A stretch of DNA of 64,000 bases from Ophiobolus disseminans. Its lineage: Eukaryota > Ascomycota > Dothideomycetes > Pleosporales > Phaeosphaeriaceae. Below, one piece after another: positions 11,491 to 21,777 of this stretch. The stretch's first letter is position 1; each line of letters begins with the position of its first letter. The notes beneath the pieces were generated by a model. It was not told the origin of the DNA. It saw nothing but the letters and a program-made list of their open reading frames with translations, and searched no databases. The stretch lies in the NCBI GenBank assembly GCA_010093685.1, contig MU006233.1:186001-250000 (forward strand), in the 5' to 3' direction. The position numbers and the translations under genes are program-made.

Positions 11491-14103
11491 TTAAACAATA
11501 CCATAGAATTTCTTCGCGACAAGGAAGCAGCCGAGGCCAAAAGCAAGCAACCCCCCAGTAATGGCGAAGAACCAGTTGAGATTCTCAACATCCTGACCCG
11601 GTACTATACTGTGTCTTTATCAGCGGACGTCAGTGGCTGATCCAACATGCCGACTTACCAGTTCATACCCCAGATGCCCGTGACAACATTCATAGGCAAG
11701 ACAATCGTACCGAGGACGGTAAGCTTGCCCAGAATGTCTGATGTTTTTTCCTGGCGCTCGTTCATTCTGATGTTAATCTGAGCTAGGTAGTTGCTGTGGG
11801 CGCGTGAAAGCAAGCTGCGGCTTGTCAGTATGAATTCAGATCATCACTCAAGATCTAACCTACTTCTCGTAGTGGCCCAAATTGGCCGTCATGGTCACGA
11901 TATGGTCCTGAATATCTCCAAGATACATGCCGATCTCGTTGCGCGGCGCAATGTCCCATTGCTCATTACACCTCTTGGCGAAACCCTTAATGACATCGGC
12001 CTTGTTACCTAGAAGGCGGTAAAGGCTCATAACCTTCTTTCTGCACTCACCAACTCGTCGCAACATGTCGCGTCCGCTCTCTTGCTGTTCCTTGTTGCCA
12101 TCGGCGCTCTTCTCGTGGTGCGAGTTGTTATATGACAACAATTTGGGTTTTTCGGTCTCTTGCTCTTCTTCATCGGAGTGGAGCCGCAATATGGCCTCAT
12201 CGATGTCGTCGACCTCTTGTTCGATCCTCTGGATCATGGGCGCATACGCATCGGTGATATCATCGATGATTGCGTACGAGATCCAGTCGGGCGACAGAAC
12301 AAGGTAGTCCGAGAGCTGTCGAATCCGACGGCGGACGTTTGCAGGATGAGGAGTCATAGAGAAGTGGAAACTGATGACACCTTCACGGAACACTACCACG
12401 TAGAGGTTTACCGGCTCCAGGTAGTCTTCGCTGTTCTCATCTTGTTCAAATGTTCTGTAGTTGATGAAGTAGTAGTGCTTGAAGAGCTCCACCTTTTCAC
12501 GCTGTTCCTGCATGAGAATATCTTCTGATGTCAAGGGATGGATGCCGAATGTCTTCGAGATGACCTTCATCTCAGTCTCGGTAGGTGACATGACGTCGAG
12601 CCACCAAGCGGGCCGCGGGCCATACCGCTTGGGCTTGTCTTCCTCGGGCTTGGGAGTACCGGACGGCTTTGGTGTAGTCGAACGAGTGTGCTCGCCAGAC
12701 CCCGTCTTGGAAGGCGATCGCGTGGTCGCTCTGGACGCTGAATCATTCACGTGTAAGCGTGACAGGTCCTCATCGTCCGTGTCTTCGTCGCTACTATCCT
12801 CGAGTACCACGGGGTCGGGCACAAACAGATTCCTGAAAGTTTGTCCAGGTTGCACCAGTTCGCTGATGATCTGGCTATGTATTGTGTTGTCAAACGTCTC
12901 GTTGAAGTAGGTGAAGCGGAACGGCGCATCGCTTGCTTCACGATGCCAGACACGCTGCCTTGGCCGCAGACGTCCTTCAACCATGAGCGGCTCGCTGACC
13001 TTTCGCATGCGCATGCCCTCGATGCTACGCTGCTCCTTTTCCTCATGCGCCCATGTGTCCAAAATCTCGAGATCGGGCCAGCGGCGGCGCCTCCGTCGGC
13101 TGGTAGGCTCGCCTGTCGTTGGCGGATTCAGATAGTCTTCGTGGCCCAACTCGGACATGGTCTCGTGTGGGAAGCACACATCTTCGAGAGCGGTGGTGGT
13201 CATCCGGCGGCGGAATTCGCCAGGAGTGCGGGGCGAGCCTTGCTCGCTGTGCTCGACAATGTCGATCAGGGCATCGCGAGACCTGCTGCGTGATCGCGAA
13301 TGCTCCAGATCCTCTGTAAGCATGACATCGTGGAGCCCATTGTTAGCCTTGATGACCGGGCTCGTTGGCACGGATGGCGGGTTGTTGACATCGTAGTCTT
13401 GTAGGTTGGTTTGCGAGTGATGGTGCTGGGTGAAGAGATCTGGCTTGTGCATGCCGCTGGAGACGGATGACCTGCGATGGTTCCTGCCTGAACTCCCACT
13501 GGCGCCTCCATAGCTTGTAGCGCTGCGGATTTCACGTTGAGACGTGCCCATCAGGGGGGTGCGGTCGTTCGCATCGTCGTCCTCGTTGTCGTCGCTGTAG
13601 GTGGTGGCTTCGGCGGTGTGCGACAGCCGTGAGCGGCCGTACGCCGTCGACGAGCTCGCGGCATTGAGGCGGTGGGGCGAGCTCACAAAGGGTAGACTCG
13701 CACGGGGCTGGTACATGGAGTTCATTGGGGCGCTCGGCCGCCGTGTCCGGATGGTGGGCTGGTCGCGGTGGTCGAGCAGGGCCTCGCTCTCGAGGCTCGT
13801 GCTGCTGAGGTTGCCATTGCGGTAGAAGCTGTTGCTGCCCCTCGAGTGGCCGTTTCCGCCCATGTTGGCCAGAGACGGGCGCTCGTCGTTCATGTCGCCG
13901 GTGCCAATATCAGCAGGCGCAGCAAAGGACTGGCGGCGGTTCCGCTTCTTCTTGCCGCCCCGGTGCTTCTTCTTCTTCGCCGGCGCGCTCGACGACGGTC
14001 CTGCGCCTGCGGCTTCGGCATAGGTGGCGCTGTACTGGTTCATGGAAGCAGCTGCAGCGCGACTCGACTCGGGCCCAAGCCGCCCATGGGGACTCGACGC
14101 CAT
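11491..14103 (-). CDS. CorA-family Mg2+ transporter, Mnr2/Alr type
   Basis: Membrane Mg2+ transport protein; yeast relatives are Alr1/2 at the plasma membrane and Mnr2 at the vacuole. Exons 14103-11864, 11814-11659 and 11608-11491 give 837 aa. The frame is open up to 14265, but the ATG at 14103 (MASSPHGRLG) is preferred because the upstream codons look untranslated. Residues 1 to about 430 are a polar, Ser-rich cytosolic N-terminus with a KKKKHRGGKKKRN basic patch. The CorA core follows: a soluble domain (PAWWLDVMSPTETEM, DILMQEQREKVELF), a coiled stretch, TM1 ending in the obligatory GMN (GIWGMN), then the VPGQDVENLNWFF loop and TM2. Both introns lie in the pore-encoding end. The long N-terminus and PAWWLDV motif favour an Mnr2/Alr-like member over the mitochondrial Mrs2 type. 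Confidence 0.92.
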
Positions 14104-14792
14104 TGTGTGATGGCAGAAAACGCGATAACAATGATGATTGAGTGTGGCCGAAGGATGGCGATGCAGCAGGCGACGTCCTAGAGACGCAACGAAAGGATGG
14201 GCGGGAGAAGCGTCGGAGCGTGCAGGTGGAGCGCCTTCACCATCTGTGGAACGGCTTGAGGGCAAAAGCTATCAGTGACGAAATTGGCCCGTGCGTAGAC
14301 GCGTTAGCCACATGCAGCCTAGGGTGCGTTCCCACATCAATCTGGGCAGGCACCGCCGGGAAGGGTAAAGGCTCTGCAGCCCCTGCTTTTTCCCTTCTTC
14401 TTCCTTTCATACCAGATGAACCGCACATCATCTCGTCGAGGACGGGCTGAATCTCGGACCCTCACCATCGTCACGGGCTACAGGCTACCAGAGAAGATGT
14501 CTGGTCGTGTGATGTCTTGCTGCATTGAGACATCCGGATTTTCATATGCGCTTGCTCCACCCCACGCCCTGATTCGACGACTATCGACGACTAGCTGCCG
14601 CTTATCTAGTGTCCCCGCTATCACCGGCCGCTATAGCTAATCTGGATGCACTGATCTCTTTTGGCGAAGCTCTGTTCACTACTCCGAGATGGTCCATTGC
14701 TTGGATCCGTTAGCACGGGATGAAGTCTTGAATCAAAGAACAATCGTCTAATACGCGCTCTACTTCACCACATGTTCTACGTTTTCCCCCCC
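14104..14792. other. Intergenic, CorA promoter region
   Basis: Upstream of the CorA-type start and downstream of the neighbouring pseudogene. The segment 14104-14265 stays open in frame with CorA and is probably 5' UTR. A CT-rich stretch at about 14390-14410 could mark transcription start. Nothing else is recognisable. Confidence 0.45.
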
Positions 14793-15671
14793 TCAAATAC
14801 CCTCATCGAACATCTTCTTCGCCTCCGCTACCACCTGGTCCAAGTTCGTTGTGCCGCAAGAGCCCACCTGCCCCTCCAGCATCGCTCGAGTGATTTCGAA
14901 TTTCTGTGTCAAGCTGAACCGCAAGTTGTTTGGGAGCTTGACCACGTCTGCAAACGCAGAAGGCACGCTAAGCCTTGATGTCCAACTCGTATAGAATGCT
15001 TCTGAAAGCTGACCCCACGTCGAAGAGCCGCGCATAGTAGCCTGGATAATATGGTGCCGTCCGATCCAGTTCCACCGTGTGTCCCAAGCCATGTCAAGAT
15101 GCGAGAATCGTACTATTACATGTACTTGAGGGTTCTCGCGGCGAAATCGGGAAAGCGGCGAGTCGGCATTGACGGTAGGGAGAACATCTTGTATGCCGCG
15201 GCTTGATGTCAACCCATCTTCGCGCTCAAAGTGGGCGAAATAGATGGTGAGCTTGCGCAGTATCTTTTTGTTCCCAGGACTGCATTGCTGAAAACACTCA
15301 TGCGCATGATTTGTACCATGGCCACCATTCGGAGCCACAAAGTACAGATCATTGAGCTGGAAGACGAGGCCTTTTGTTTCTTCGCGTAGCTGCTTGTTCA
15401 CGTACTGCAGCTGGTTGAACTCCATCGGGCTTTCACAAAGGCTGACGGCTCCGAGGCTGCCACTATTTTCTTGGAACACTTAGTTGTCCTTGCTCTCCCG
15501 GCGAGCCGTGAGTCCATGCTCGTCTGACAATGTGTAGTCGTAAATTATGTTTCTCAGCTCGCTTGGAAGCTCTAGAAGACGACATCGACCAGCTTCTAGT
15601 GTGCCGAAAGAGCCGGCGGGTGGTGTATTCTGTTCTTGCTCGATGTAACTCATTCTAACTGAGTGGCCCAT
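14793..15671 (-). pseudogene. LPxELRN (2EXR-like) family protein, copy A, in-frame stop
   Basis: Starting from ATG at 15671 (MGHSVRMSY), the frame encodes LLELPSELRNIIYDYTLSDEHGL, the N-terminal signature of fungal 2EXR/F-box-like proteins. It then meets a TAA at 15480-15482, after ESKDN. Translation in the same frame continues without further stops to 14793. That downstream part includes the family core EFNQLQYVNKQLREET, about 200 further residues and the C-terminal FDEGI. About 292 codons in all. One base change (for example CAA to TAA) separates it from an open gene. An intron removing the stop would need a poor GTCAGA donor and would delete the conserved DEHGL segment, so I prefer a pseudogene or an assembly error. 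Function of the family is unknown. The intact copy B lies about 450 bp upstream in the same orientation. Confidence 0.75.
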
Positions 15672-16115
15672 GGAGTCTTGAAACGTAAAAGTTGAGGTGA
15701 CTGGCACTCGTAGATGCACTAGTATGATGAAGAACGTCAAGAAATAGACTAGAGCTTGGAGCCTGCAGGTGCAGGAGTCGTCAAGGGAATGAGTATAGAC
15801 AAATAAAAGAGATAGAGTGATTCTGGAAGGGAAGAATCGAGCAAATGGGCAAGGATGAGTTGTTGTGTGTCACTTGCACTGCGAGCTTTGAGGCGGCCGT
15901 TGGCTACTCCAAGAGTCACCCATCTATGTTCACTGTCCGATATCTTTCACGTATTGCGGAAAGAGGGTACGCGGCAGTCGTCTTGTTTGTGTTCGTCTGT
16001 ATCGGCGGAAACGTCCTGAACTCCAACGACAAAAACCCCGGGATACATTCAGATACCGCGAGTTGTTCAGTTTCCCCTTACGGCGGCCTATAATGGTGTC
16101 TACCTCCTTCTTCTT

Positions 16116-16922
16116 TCATATGCCCTCCTCCCACAGCTCGTTGGCATATATCAGAATCGCTTCAGGGTATTTCGCCATAACTGGACAGGACACTCCTTTC
16201 TGCAACTCGTCCTCTGGCACTGCATCTAATATTGAAAATCCGAGATTGGTGGGCAGACTCTGGAATGCGCCAACAGTGCTACGAAGGCTAAGAAGCACCC
16301 GTTGGATCCACTGGTGGTGTGGTTCGAATGGGTATTTGACGGTATCAACTCCACGGATGATAGCCTTCAACGCAATGCTCTCACTTAGCCAAGTAGCACC
16401 ATTGACATCTTTGACGACGCGAAAACGAAGAACGACCTTGATTTGGGGATGTAGGGCGCAGAACGATCTGAAGCCATCAAAATAGCTGCTGACCTCCTTC
16501 CAAGTGAGGGGTGCGACAGTAGAGCCTGGCGATCCATTGACAGTGACTTTCCGCAGCCGAGAGGTAGTAGCCACACCAATTTGTGTTATGAAGAGACTGA
16601 AGGTGAATGAACTTGGAGTTGCGAAGTCTACGCCGTATACGGCCACATAATTGTTTGCTTTGAAGGTTATCGTGCTCGTTTCTTGGGCCAGTTGACGAGA
16701 TGCAAACATCAGTGGATTGGTGAATGATTTGGTGAGGGGCTGTCCTTGCTTTGATCGACCACGCACAACCATTCGAGGCTCGCGTCTACTGACGTATACG
16801 ACAAGTCCGCCTTGGTGTGCAAGCACGTGCAGGTAAATTTCGTCGCGCAGCTCGCGCGGAAGTTCTAACAGTAGGCATCGGCCGTGAAGAGGCGGAAGAG
16901 AAGTTTTGCTTCGTCCGGACAT
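16116..16922 (-). CDS. LPxELRN (2EXR-like) family protein, copy B, intact
   Basis: Single-exon gene of 268 aa, and the only one of six family loci in this window that is open from ATG to stop. Residues about 15-35 carry LLLELPRELRDEIYLHVLA, the LP-x-E-L-R signature. A second block, FASRQLAQETSTITFKANNY, corresponds to the core NQL-QL-ET block of the other copies. The protein ends in ELWEEGI, matching the terminal acidic-acidic-Gly-Ile/Phe of copies A, C, D and E. No transmembrane segment or signal peptide is visible. Proteins of this type are abundant and variable in ascomycetes. Some are annotated F-box-like, which would suggest substrate recruitment to a ubiquitin ligase, but I see no clear F-box here and assign no function. 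Confidence 0.8.
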   Translation of the reverse strand: MSGRSKTSLPPLHGRCLLLELPRELRDEIYLHVLAHQGGLVVYVSRREPRMVVRGRSKQGQPLTKSFTNPLMFASRQLAQETSTITFKANNYVAVYGVDFATPSSFTFSLFITQIGVATTSRLRKVTVNGSPGSTVAPLTWKEVSSYFDGFRSFCALHPQIKVVLRFRVVKDVNGATWLSESIALKAIIRGVDTVKYPFEPHHQWIQRVLLSLRSTVGAFQSLPTNLGFSILDAVPEDELQKGVSCPVMAKYPEAILIYANELWEEGI

Positions 16923-19869
16923 GATGAGTTTTGTTCGTGAAGGGTTGCGAGTTGCAATTTTACGAGAAGTGGCTGTAGGCTGAGGAGCTGGACCCTGTTA
17001 TCAGCCTCTCAAGCAGTTCGACCAATGAGACTGCGCGTAAGGTAGGCAGCTGAACTGTCGTGTCTGGCTCGCCCTAGGAAGGCGCACCCGTAGTTCGGTT
17101 GAGGGCTACTTGTATATGCCGATGAGTGGGTATTTGTCGATGACTACTAAATTGTGAGTGAGTATCGAGAACTGGACTACGTGCGTGCGAGTGCAGGCGC
17201 AGCATTCGCACAATTCAGACCTTTTCTTGCCACAGTGAAATGAAGATCCTCTTACTAGCCATTTGGATTCGCATTGCTAAGCTCTAAGGGCTTTTCCTTT
17301 CAGATACATCAATCCACAGACCTCCAATTCGTCGGTGGGATACGACTGTAGGCTCAGAGCCAAAGTTGTTCATGATAAATCCCAGCCATCATCTGCAAAG
17401 GGGTTTGCGACGTATCCATCCATGTACTCGAGATCCTTCGTAGCGTGTTCAGCCAGGCTGTAAAGATAAAATAGGAAGGCCGAGCAGGCATCGCAAGAGT
17501 ATAAGAAACTCAGGCTGTGTTCCATATTGGTCTTGGACGGACCGAGGACCGTGGAGGAAACAGAGTTGTGAAGCATAGAAAGCGATGGACTAGAGTGAGG
17601 AGACGTTAGATTCGAGTAATATAAATAAAAAAGATAGCCTGAACATGCACAAATGTCCGAAGACTAGTTGCAGTCGTCTTTGATACCTGTATTCTGCTTG
17701 CACCCGATTGTTGCGACAAGCTGGAGCGCACCTACCGCATATATGGCAGCTCCGAGGCAAACAGACTCTATGGAAACTTTTATGTCATCAGTGAATCGCA
17801 AGCTAACATGTTTAAGTCAGAATGAAGCTGTGGTGCTGTCAGAAGTGTTGAACGCTGATTTTAAATAATGGAAGGTATCAGGCAGGTGTGACTGGATCTG
17901 CGTCAAGAGCGAACATCATCAGAGAAACCAGAATATTGGAACCCTTGCCTCACTGCCCAACAAAGTGCGACAGAAAACCCGAGGCACTATTGAAGGTTCG
18001 ATGTCAGGACCAGTCCAACTTTGTTCGTTAGCTCCACACCCGCCTCCTCGTTCTCACACACTGAACAAAGCATGCCATAAACGCGTGTCGTCAGTACTCA
18101 AGCCATCTGACACAAGCAAGCGCGCCTCCAACCCAAAAGCAGTGAAAGAAAAGAAAGCACAGTGAGGCTCACCGCAGCACAAACGCGAAACTGGTCAGCA
18201 CTTCCCATGCGCGACGCGTGAAGCTCACCGGTCCCTCAAACCCATCTCGCAGCGACACGTCGTCTCCGTCCCACGGGAAGCACATCCCCTCGTGTGATAG
18301 CAGCCCAATGTGCAGCGAGAAAAATCAATATAGACGCAACGGCGCTGCACACTAATCCTTTCCCCTCTTGCGCCCAGACCTCTTCGCCGCTCTCTATGCC
18401 CCATCGAGCTACAAATTACCTCAAGCCGACACGTCTCACGCGTGCGCGCGGCCACCTGACGAAGCATTTACGCGTCGCACCAGCGGGCACGACTTCCAGC
18501 GTTGTGGAGAAGATGCTGATGTAAGTCTGCGCTGAGTGGCTGCGGAGGGGGTTGGTGTATCCGGATGCGGATCTAGCTGCGTTGTGGGCTGCTTAGATGG
18601 TCCGTGGGATCTGCGATATTGCATGGTGATGTGGGCACGACTGGGGCTGTGGTAGGATTTTTTTCCTTCGTACTGCTGCAGCAGTTCTGCCTACAAGGTG
18701 GGGGACAGAGTGTCTTTTGCTGTGAGGGGCAATCTTTCGACTTCCTTTTATCGACACTTCACTATGCCATCAAATGCCTGCTAGAAAGAAAGAATCGGCT
18801 CCTCAGCCGTGACCATCGTGGCTTCACGCTACCACTCGAACCACGGGGTACCTGGAACAACGATGACGCCTGTGCACGACACGTTACGAAACACTTACGG
18901 CACGGCTGTGCGGAGCGGCGAGCACCGGGGCTTAATTGGAACACTTGTCGTAGCTTTCAGCTTTCATCCATTTCATTTCATAACTAGCTGATCTGCTCCA
19001 GACGTTTCTATTCCATCGAAAGTACCAGCTGATTTATCAAATGTGGGGGCCGCTTCGACCATAATCATCGACGCTCGTGAACCCCTCCTCTCCAGCCGAA
19101 CCGTCCATTTCGAACTAAACTGTGCCGAAGCAGAATCGCTACAAAAACAAGAGATTAGGGATTAGGTCGTTCACGCTTCGAGAAAGTCGTTGATCGTCAT
19201 GAAGACTCCAACCCGGCACATCTGAGATACCACGTCGACCCATGTCGTAAAAAATCGTTATCCCATCGTAATAAAGAGATAGGGCGTATACCCAGCAAGG
19301 AACGCAGAATGCCACATGATGCTGCGGCCTGAGAAAAAGAGCAAAGTATGGTTGGGCAATATGTGCCGACGTTTGCCGAAATGTACAAAAGAGACGAGCA
19401 AGCTCGAGGCAGCATATGTCCAAGGGCTGCCGCGGTGTTGCTAAAAAGTGGTAGGTCATGTTCTGATCAGTGCTGGCGAATGCCGGAACACCGAGAGACT
19501 TCTCCACAACCAGACCTTTGCTCGTCCCAGAATTACGGAAATGGATTGAAGAGAGACATTGTGGGCACATGCAACCGTATCGTCATGAGCCGTCGTACCC
19601 GAAACAGAAACAAGAGAACAAAGATGTAAGTGGTCCTTCTCTAACATCGCTATATGGGCGGTGGAAAAGGTGTCCCACACGTGTCGAAAGATTTGGTGAT
19701 GGTGGAAGGTAAACGCGTTATGGACAGACATAGGAAATGCTTTTCAGTTGCAGCATGTGGTAGATGGATGCTCGCAACGACACAACGGCCGCACGCAGGC
19801 TCGCTGTGGCGACGCCAGAGATGCGATACCGAATGCTGATCTGCAGTTGGTAGTTGAAAGAGAAGATGG
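16923..19869. other. Gene-poor stretch, 2.9 kb
   Basis: No gene that I can support over almost 3 kb. Short open frames occur, such as 17370-17576 on the minus strand (68 codons ending FADDGWDLS), but they have no recognisable motif and no splice partners. I looked for further LPxELRN relics here and found none. The upstream 200-300 bp presumably holds the copy B promoter. Confidence 0.5.
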
Positions 19870-21777
19870 TCATCGTCCAGAGGGGTAGAAGAACGCGGGG
19901 TCGCTAGGAATGGCAGCGAAACGTTGCTCGAACGATACTGGGGGCTCAAATGCATGGGGAGTCGAGGCTCTCGGGAACGTATTGCTTGGACGACACCCGA
20001 ACGGCGACCCCAAGCGGATAGTTGCTTGGCCTTGGGCTTCAGCCAAGACAGCAGGTGAGTGCTGTGTAGGGCTTGGCATCGCTGACCCCTTGTTCATGAA
20101 TGGATTGGCCTCGGATGGTGGGCTGGTGGTCAAGGGCAGTCGTCTAACACCATCCACTGTATCGCCTGTACTGAAACCCCGGCTGCGGACACGGCGGTGG
20201 CTATATTCAGCTGGCGCACCGAATAGCTCGTTCACAAAGCTGTCCCCACGGTTCCGTGCTGCTCTTTCGTCGAAGCTGCTGTTGAGCGCACGACGCTTGA
20301 ATACCCTCGATATCGGTCGAGGCGTGTGCAGCTGGAACGGAGAACCGAGTCGTGGCGGCTGGGCCGAAGAAGAGTGTGCATGCCAGGTCTGAGCATTTGG
20401 CTGGTTCCTACTCATGTCGGTTATACCAGACATTGTTCGGAAAGAAGAGCCGAGCACGTTGCTTCCTAAGCCAATCCCAAGACCAATGTGGAGGGACTGC
20501 GATTTTTGGTGAGCTGAGGTTCGGCTTGACCATGTCCTCGCCGCCGGTCGTGGTGTTGCGTTTGCCAGCTGTGACAAAGGGTTACCCGTCTGCATTGACG
20601 CGGCAGTGCTCGCGGCCAGGGAGACATTCATATCGCGAGTTGCGAAGCTAGAGTCCTGCGAGAAGGGCGACGACAGTGGCCGAGGCTGGGTTGAAGATGC
20701 TGAAGACTCTTTGGGTGGTGATGATTGCAACGGCGAAGGCGACCTACGAAGGAGACGCTGGTAGTGGGCAGCAAGAGTTGGTTTCTGTTTGGCCAGGTCA
20801 CGCAAACGCTTGCGGCACTGCTTCTCGGCTGGGTAGCGCAAGAAAGACTTGCTGCCTCTCGCTACGGGCGTGCTGCTACCACTTTTCAACGGTCGAATCG
20901 TATCCGGAGTGCCGGAGCGTGAGCCATATTGCATGGCAGATCGAACACCGAGACGGGTGGGACGTGGTCCCTTCCACGTCTTACGAGCCATTCTGGCAAC
21001 GCGATGACATACACCATTTGGTGGCACAGTACCTGGCAGAGCTTTGAATGGAGTCACTGTAGGATCTTGCAGGTATTTCATGTAAGTCATCCAAAGGTGG
21101 TAGTCCATGTCTTCGGTGAACGTCGCTCTCATCTTGAGTCTCTTGGCTGGGCGAGCAGGCTGAAATGCAGGCAAAGGTGAGTTGAGTTGACCATATTTGA
21201 CATCGGGTGAAAAGGCGAGGAAAGGGTCAGTCATCTCTTCCTCGGGACTGGTGCAGCTTCCGCCTCTCGACATGAAGGACTCGATGCTTCCGTATGACGA
21301 AATGGATGAGTCTGAAAAGCCCGCAGACGAGGTCGGTCTGCTGGAGGTCTCACTCTGGCTGGACAGATCAAGATCGTCCCAATCTTGGGGACCGTCGTAG
21401 CTCAGAACAGTTCTCATCTGTGCCACTGGCGTCTTCGGCGGAGACATCATACGAGAGTAGCTGAAGCCAGGGGAGAGGTAGGCGTCATCTTGAATGGGTG
21501 CTAGTGCTGGCAGGTCTGATGATATCTCTGAGTGCAGTTCGGGTGCTTCGATGGTAGGAATTGGTCTCTGGTCCATGGCGTGGTCCATCTCATCCTGGTG
21601 CTGGACCATAGTAGTGCGGCGCCGACGAACTCTGAGCGTTTGTCGTGGTGGAGGCGGTGGCTGGATGTCTTCCGGTTGTGATTCGGGCTCGGGCGTCTGG
21701 GGAATCTGCCCGTCTCGATAATGGAACTGGAAGTTCTTGGGGAGGGTGTTTGACAGGAGGGGGCGTTCGGAGTCCAT
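19870..21777 (-). CDS. Conserved fungal protein of unknown function, probably nuclear
   Basis: Single exon, 635 aa. The protein is mostly polar and Ser/Pro-rich, consistent with a regulatory, disordered protein. One compact block at about residues 215-275 looks folded and conserved. It has the form MRATFTEDMDYHLW, then MTYMKYLQDPTVTPF, then PPNGVCHRVARMARKTWKG. The spacing of aromatic residues followed by a basic segment resembles small helical DNA-binding domains, but it matches none I can name. A second basic block, YPAEKQCRKRLRDLAKQ followed by AHYQRLL, lies about 60 residues later. Basic clusters RVRRRRTT (about residue 50) and KRLKMR could be nuclear localisation signals. I have an impression that this two-block layout recurs in other ascomycetes, but I cannot verify it. 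A role as transcriptional regulator is inference. Confidence 0.7.
   Translation of the reverse strand: MDSERPLLSNTLPKNFQFHYRDGQIPQTPEPESQPEDIQPPPPPRQTLRVRRRRTTMVQHQDEMDHAMDQRPIPTIEAPELHSEISSDLPALAPIQDDAYLSPGFSYSRMMSPPKTPVAQMRTVLSYDGPQDWDDLDLSSQSETSSRPTSSAGFSDSSISSYGSIESFMSRGGSCTSPEEEMTDPFLAFSPDVKYGQLNSPLPAFQPARPAKRLKMRATFTEDMDYHLWMTYMKYLQDPTVTPFKALPGTVPPNGVCHRVARMARKTWKGPRPTRLGVRSAMQYGSRSGTPDTIRPLKSGSSTPVARGSKSFLRYPAEKQCRKRLRDLAKQKPTLAAHYQRLLRRSPSPLQSSPPKESSASSTQPRPLSSPFSQDSSFATRDMNVSLAASTAASMQTGNPLSQLANATPRPAARTWSSRTSAHQKSQSLHIGLGIGLGSNVLGSSFRTMSGITDMSRNQPNAQTWHAHSSSAQPPRLGSPFQLHTPRPISRVFKRRALNSSFDERAARNRGDSFVNELFGAPAEYSHRRVRSRGFSTGDTVDGVRRLPLTTSPPSEANPFMNKGSAMPSPTQHSPAVLAEAQGQATIRLGSPFGCRPSNTFPRASTPHAFEPPVSFEQRFAAIPSDPAFFYPSGR

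Noticed and set aside
15480..15560. Intron that would remove the stop in copy A
   Set aside because: Would need a weak GTCAGA donor and would delete the DEHGL segment conserved in other copies.
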